The notes below the pieces were generated by a model that made no database searches, had not been told where the DNA came from, and saw only the letters and a program-made list of their open reading frames with translations. Below are positions 42,209 to 44,721 of a DNA stretch of 44,721 nucleotides, piece by piece; position 1 is the stretch's first letter, and every line of letters begins with the position of its first letter. The translations under genes were made by a program, and so were the position numbers. Source of the stretch: Oscillospiraceae bacterium (GTDB lineage Bacteria; Bacillota; Clostridia; Oscillospirales; Oscillospiraceae); contig CACYXC010000005.1 in the NCBI GenBank assembly GCA_902778285.1, positions 1 through 44,721 of the forward strand, given 5' to 3'.

Positions 42209-42312
42209 ACGGAAACGTCCGCCCGCCGTTCCCCTGTCAGGGCTCGTTTTTCCCTTGGGGCAGGCATGATCCGCCTGCCCGGACGCATAAGCTGTTGCGT
42301 GGAGGTGAGCGT

Positions 42313-43374
42313 ATGCAGACATCCAGACGGCTCGCGGCGCTGGGACTGGCCGTGCTGAGCCTGTATCTGGCAGCAGCGGGCGGCTGGGGAGAGCGCCTGC
42401 GGCTGTTCGCCGCGGCGGGCATCGGGGAGCTGCGCGCGGCGAGCGAGACCTTGCCGGAAAAGCCTTCGCCCATTCCCACGGCGGCGGGCACGGCGGAAGC
42501 CGAAGACCTGTCGGAGCTCGTGCCCGCGCTGCTGGAAAAGGCCGGGGACGGGACGGAGATGCTGGTACAGGTCGTCGAGCCCTTCGATGGCGGCGAGGTG
42601 CGCCAGACCACGATCCCCGGGGGGCTTGCCGTCAAGAACGAGACCGCGTACCAGGTGGACGTGCAGGAGCTGCTGCGGCGCGGCCCGTCCGTGCGTCTGC
42701 CGGCGGAGGGGCCGCAGATCCTCATCCTCCACACCCACGGCAGCGAGGCCTACACCCCCGCGGGTCTGGACCGCTACGAGGCCAACGACAACCGCCGCAC
42801 CGCCGACGACAAGTTCAGCGTGATCCGCGTCGGGGACGAGCTGGCCGCCGTCTTCGAGCGCGCGGGCCTGCGGGTGCTGCACGACCGGGAGATCTACGAC
42901 TACCCCAGCTACACCGGCTCCTACAACCGCTCCGGCGAGGCGGTGGAGCGCTATCTGGCCGAGTATCCGGGCATCGCCGTGGTGCTGGATGTCCACCGGG
43001 ACGCGCTGGGCGCCGAGGGCGTGATCTACAAGACCATGGCCGAGGAGGAGGGGACCGTCGCGAGCCAGATCATGCTGCTGGCGGGCAGCGATGAGAGCGG
43101 CCTGAGCCATCCCGACTGGCGGGAAAACCTCGCCCTGGCCCTGTACCTGCAGGAGCGGGTCGGCATGCTGCACCCGACGCTGCTGCGGCCGGTGTCTCTG
43201 GTGCCGCAGCGCTACAATCAGCACCTGAGCCGCGGCTCCCTGATCCTCGAGGTGGGCAGCAGCGGCAACACGCTGCAGGAGGCGCTCGCCGCGATCCGCC
43301 TCTTCGGAGAGGCCGCCGCGCCGGCGCTTGCGGAGCTGACGGAGGCCCCCGCGGAAGACATGGACGAAGCGTGA
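42313..43374 (+). CDS. spoIIP: Stage II sporulation protein P
   Basis: A 353-residue membrane-anchored peptidoglycan hydrolase of the SpoIIP family, which with SpoIID and SpoIIM thins the septum and drives engulfment in the mother cell. It has an N-terminal signal-anchor helix (about 6-24), a linker, and the catalytic domain from about residue 135: [14 protein letters not shown] (conserved HTH-x-E), [29 protein letters not shown] near 215 with D-V-H-R-D, and [20 protein letters not shown] near 300. GGAGGTG lies five bases before the ATG at 42313. This is the best evidence that the organism belongs to an endospore-forming lineage. Confidence 0.93.
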   Translation: MQTSRRLAALGLAVLSLYLAAAGGWGERLRLFAAAGIGELRAASETLPEKPSPIPTAAGTAEAEDLSELVPALLEKAGDGTEMLVQVVEPFDGGEVRQTTIPGGLAVKNETAYQVDVQELLRRGPSVRLPAEGPQILILHTHGSEAYTPAGLDRYEANDNRRTADDKFSVIRVGDELAAVFERAGLRVLHDREIYDYPSYTGSYNRSGEAVERYLAEYPGIAVVLDVHRDALGAEGVIYKTMAEEEGTVASQIMLLAGSDESGLSHPDWRENLALALYLQERVGMLHPTLLRPVSLVPQRYNQHLSRGSLILEVGSSGNTLQEALAAIRLFGEAAAPALAELTEAPAEDMDEA

Positions 43375-43469
43375 ATTATGCGCAAATGCCCTTTACAAAA
43401 ACATGCCCGCATGTTACATTGTGGACAAGCGAGCATACGCTGCAAAATAAATTACAGGAGGTTTTTCCA

Positions 43470-44036
43470 ATGAAAAAATGGGTATGTCCCGTATGCGGTT
43501 ACGTCCACGAGGGCGATACGCCCCCCGAGAAGTGCCCCGTCTGCAAGGTCCCCGGCTCCCGGTTCACCCTGCAGGCCGAGGAGCTGAGCTGGGCCGCCGA
43601 GCATGTGCTGGGCGTCGGCAAGGTGTTCCCCGACGAGGTCCCCGAGGAAGTGCGTGAGGAGATCGTCGCGGGTCTCCGCTCCAACTTCGAGGGCGAGTGC
43701 TCCGAGGTCGGCATGTATCTGGCCATGGGCAGAGTTGCCGCCCGTGAGGGTTATCCCGAAATTGCCATGTATTGGGAGAAGGCCGGTCTGGAGGAGGCCG
43801 AGCACGCCGCGAAGTTCGCGGAGCTTCTGGGCGAGGTGCTGACCGATTCCACCAAGAAGAACCTGCAGATGCGCGTCGACGCCGAGAACGGCGCCACCGC
43901 CGGCAAGACCGATCTGGCCAAGCTCTGCAAGAAGTACAACCTGGACGCCCTGCACGACACTATCCATGAGATGGCCCGCGACGAAGCCAGACACGGCAAG
44001 GCCTTCAAGGGCCTGCTGGAGAGATACTTCAAATAA
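43470..44036 (+). CDS. Reverse rubrerythrin (NADH-peroxidase type)
   Basis: A 188-residue iron protein in which the rubredoxin domain comes first (residues 1-40, CPVCGY and CPVCK clusters) and the ferritin-like diiron domain second (about 45-188, with E of [24 protein letters not shown] and [14 protein letters not shown]). This order is the reverse rubrerythrin arrangement of Clostridium, which reduces hydrogen peroxide and oxygen with electrons from rubredoxin. CAGGAGG lies eight bases before the ATG at 43470. A stand-alone rubredoxin gene follows 24 bases later, likely its electron donor. Confidence 0.94.
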   Translation: MKKWVCPVCGYVHEGDTPPEKCPVCKVPGSRFTLQAEELSWAAEHVLGVGKVFPDEVPEEVREEIVAGLRSNFEGECSEVGMYLAMGRVAAREGYPEIAMYWEKAGLEEAEHAAKFAELLGEVLTDSTKKNLQMRVDAENGATAGKTDLAKLCKKYNLDALHDTIHEMARDEARHGKAFKGLLERYFK

Positions 44037-44060
44037 TTCTACACACAGGAGGAACGGAAC

Positions 44061-44195
44061 ATGCGTTATGTCTGCAATGTCTGCGGCTGGGTCTACGATG
44101 AGGACGAGGCCGGCGTGAAGTGGGAAGATCTGCCCGACGACTTCGCCTGCGAATTATGCGGGGTCGGTAAGGAAGATTTCTCTCCCGAGGAGTAA
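44061..44195 (+). CDS. Rubredoxin
   Basis: A 44-residue rubredoxin with ATG at 44061 after AGGAGG and stop at 44193-44195. It reads MRYVCNVCGWVYDEDEAG, then DLPDDFACELCGVGKEDF, giving two CxxC knuckles that bind one iron. It is 24 bases downstream of the reverse rubrerythrin on the same strand and would pass electrons to it from an NAD(P)H reductase in peroxide and oxygen defence. It is short but unmistakable. A terminator follows after 11 bases. Confidence 0.95.
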   Translation: MRYVCNVCGWVYDEDEAGVKWEDLPDDFACELCGVGKEDFSPEE

Positions 44196-44206
44196 AAAAC
44201 TAACAT

Positions 44207-44240
44207 GAAAAAGCCACGGTTTTGAAACCGTGGCTTTTTC
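44207..44240 (+). terminator. Terminator of the rubrerythrin-rubredoxin operon
   Basis: GAAAAAGCCACGGTTT / AAACCGTGGCTTTTTC, perfect 16-bp arms with loop TG. Confidence 0.88.
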
Positions 44241-44308
44241 TTATGTCCCAAAACCACAGGCCAGGCCTGTGGAGCATGCTGTGCTTGCGGCCAGGGCAAG
44301 AGGTGCCC

Positions 44309-44549
44309 CGTAGCGCCGAGCATTGCTCGGCTTTCAAGCTGTCGACAAAGTGTCGACAGCTTGAAAGGCAAAAATGGGAACTTCCGAAAAAGTTCCCATT
44401 TTTGCACAGATTGTACCGCGAAAGGGGATTGCCGTCCCCTCTCGCGCTCTCCCCATGCGAGTCCGACTTGTTCTGTATGGGTTTGTCTACAGTCTGAGCG
44501 CCGAGCATTGCTCGGCGTTTCCTTTTGCCGACCAATGCTCGGCGCTACA
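44309..44549. repeat. Inverted copy of the three-hairpin element bracketed by CGCCGAGCATTGCTCGGC palindromes
   Basis: A palindrome GCGCCGAGCATTGCTCGGC occurs at 44313-44331 and again at 44498-44516. Between them is the reverse complement of the element at 38152-38315. A further reversed copy of the palindrome subfamily, ending CGGCGCTAC, is at 44527-44549. No gene is seen after 44240. Confidence 0.85.
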
Positions 44550-44592
44550 GGTGGATGAGGTGGAAACCTGCAATCCGAAAAAGACACCTCAT

Positions 44593-44655
44593 TAGTCTCG
44601 CTGCGCTCGACAGCTTCCCCTCGAGTAACCGCTGAATAAAGGCGGTTTGTTATAA
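44593..44655. repeat. Reversed CTTCCCC...GGGGAAGG repeat at the window end
   Basis: CTCGCTGCGCTCG, CTTCCCCTCGAGTAACCGC and GAATAAAGGCGG are the reverse-oriented counterpart of the copy at 15827-15905. 44656-44721 is AT-richer and holds nothing I recognise. Confidence 0.65.
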
Positions 44656-44721
44656 AATGGCGTAAATTAAGGGAAGCATTTGGATATTTCCGGTAAATTG
44701 TATGGGTTATCTACAGGTTTT

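Overview
The window reads as a chromosomal segment of a high-GC, spore-forming, anaerobic Clostridia, most like an Oscillospiraceae-type gut bacterium. This is inferred from a SpoIIP gene, a BofC-like protein, a 2-oxoacid:ferredoxin oxidoreductase operon, reverse rubrerythrin plus rubredoxin, DUF1292 and DUF378 proteins, and GC-rich genes with AT-rich promoters. The species cannot be named from the sequence alone. About 42 protein genes, one probable 6S RNA, one lysine riboswitch and an unusually dense set of short palindromic repeats can be supported.

Layout. 1-1660 is visibly AT-rich and carries an acyltransferase-3 gene; it ends at the 3' half of a tRNA-Arg(ACG), so it looks like the right edge of an integrated island. 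1912-6025: two cation/proton antiporter-type transporters (the second, an NhaC-family protein, sits under a lysine riboswitch) and small proteins. 6515-9949: a P-loop NTPase followed by a vor-type ferredoxin oxidoreductase operon whose TPP-binding subunit is broken by an internal deletion. 10120-15759: two AEC transporters flanking MgtE, then a DUF1643/nitrilase/NUDIX operon. 16022-21999: cell wall genes (SH3-NlpC/P60 hydrolase, penicillin-binding protein 1A), a BofC-like protein, DUF1292 protein and 6S RNA. 22077-26365: glutamate dehydrogenase, aldose epimerase, a REP-associated tyrosine transposase (RAYT) and a C39-like protein. 26438-34890: a polytopic glucosyltransferase-like protein, NAD synthase, glycyl-tRNA synthetase, polysaccharide deacetylase, an ECF S component and CoaX. 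35079-38086: a Tat-exported flavin reductase and a divergent MerR regulator. 38375-44195: HypB, an rsmG operon, SpoIIP, and rubrerythrin/rubredoxin.

The most unusual content is between the genes. A family of ~27-bp palindromes with constant flanks (CGTAGGGGC ... GCCCG) and stems whose two arms change together occurs at five places, usually as head-to-head pairs in the manner of REPINs. A resident RAYT gene carries two such palindromes, also inverted, inside its own reading frame; one encodes part of an apparently conserved Ala-Pro-Thr motif. A second, ~165-bp three-hairpin element is present twice in opposite orientations, and each copy is bracketed by direct repeats of a different palindrome, as if it enters hairpins. 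Other points for a second look are a glutamine-dependent-type NAD synthase that has lost its glutaminase cysteine, a MerR-type promoter with a 19-bp spacer in front of the flavin reductase, and the lysine riboswitch on an NhaC-family transporter.
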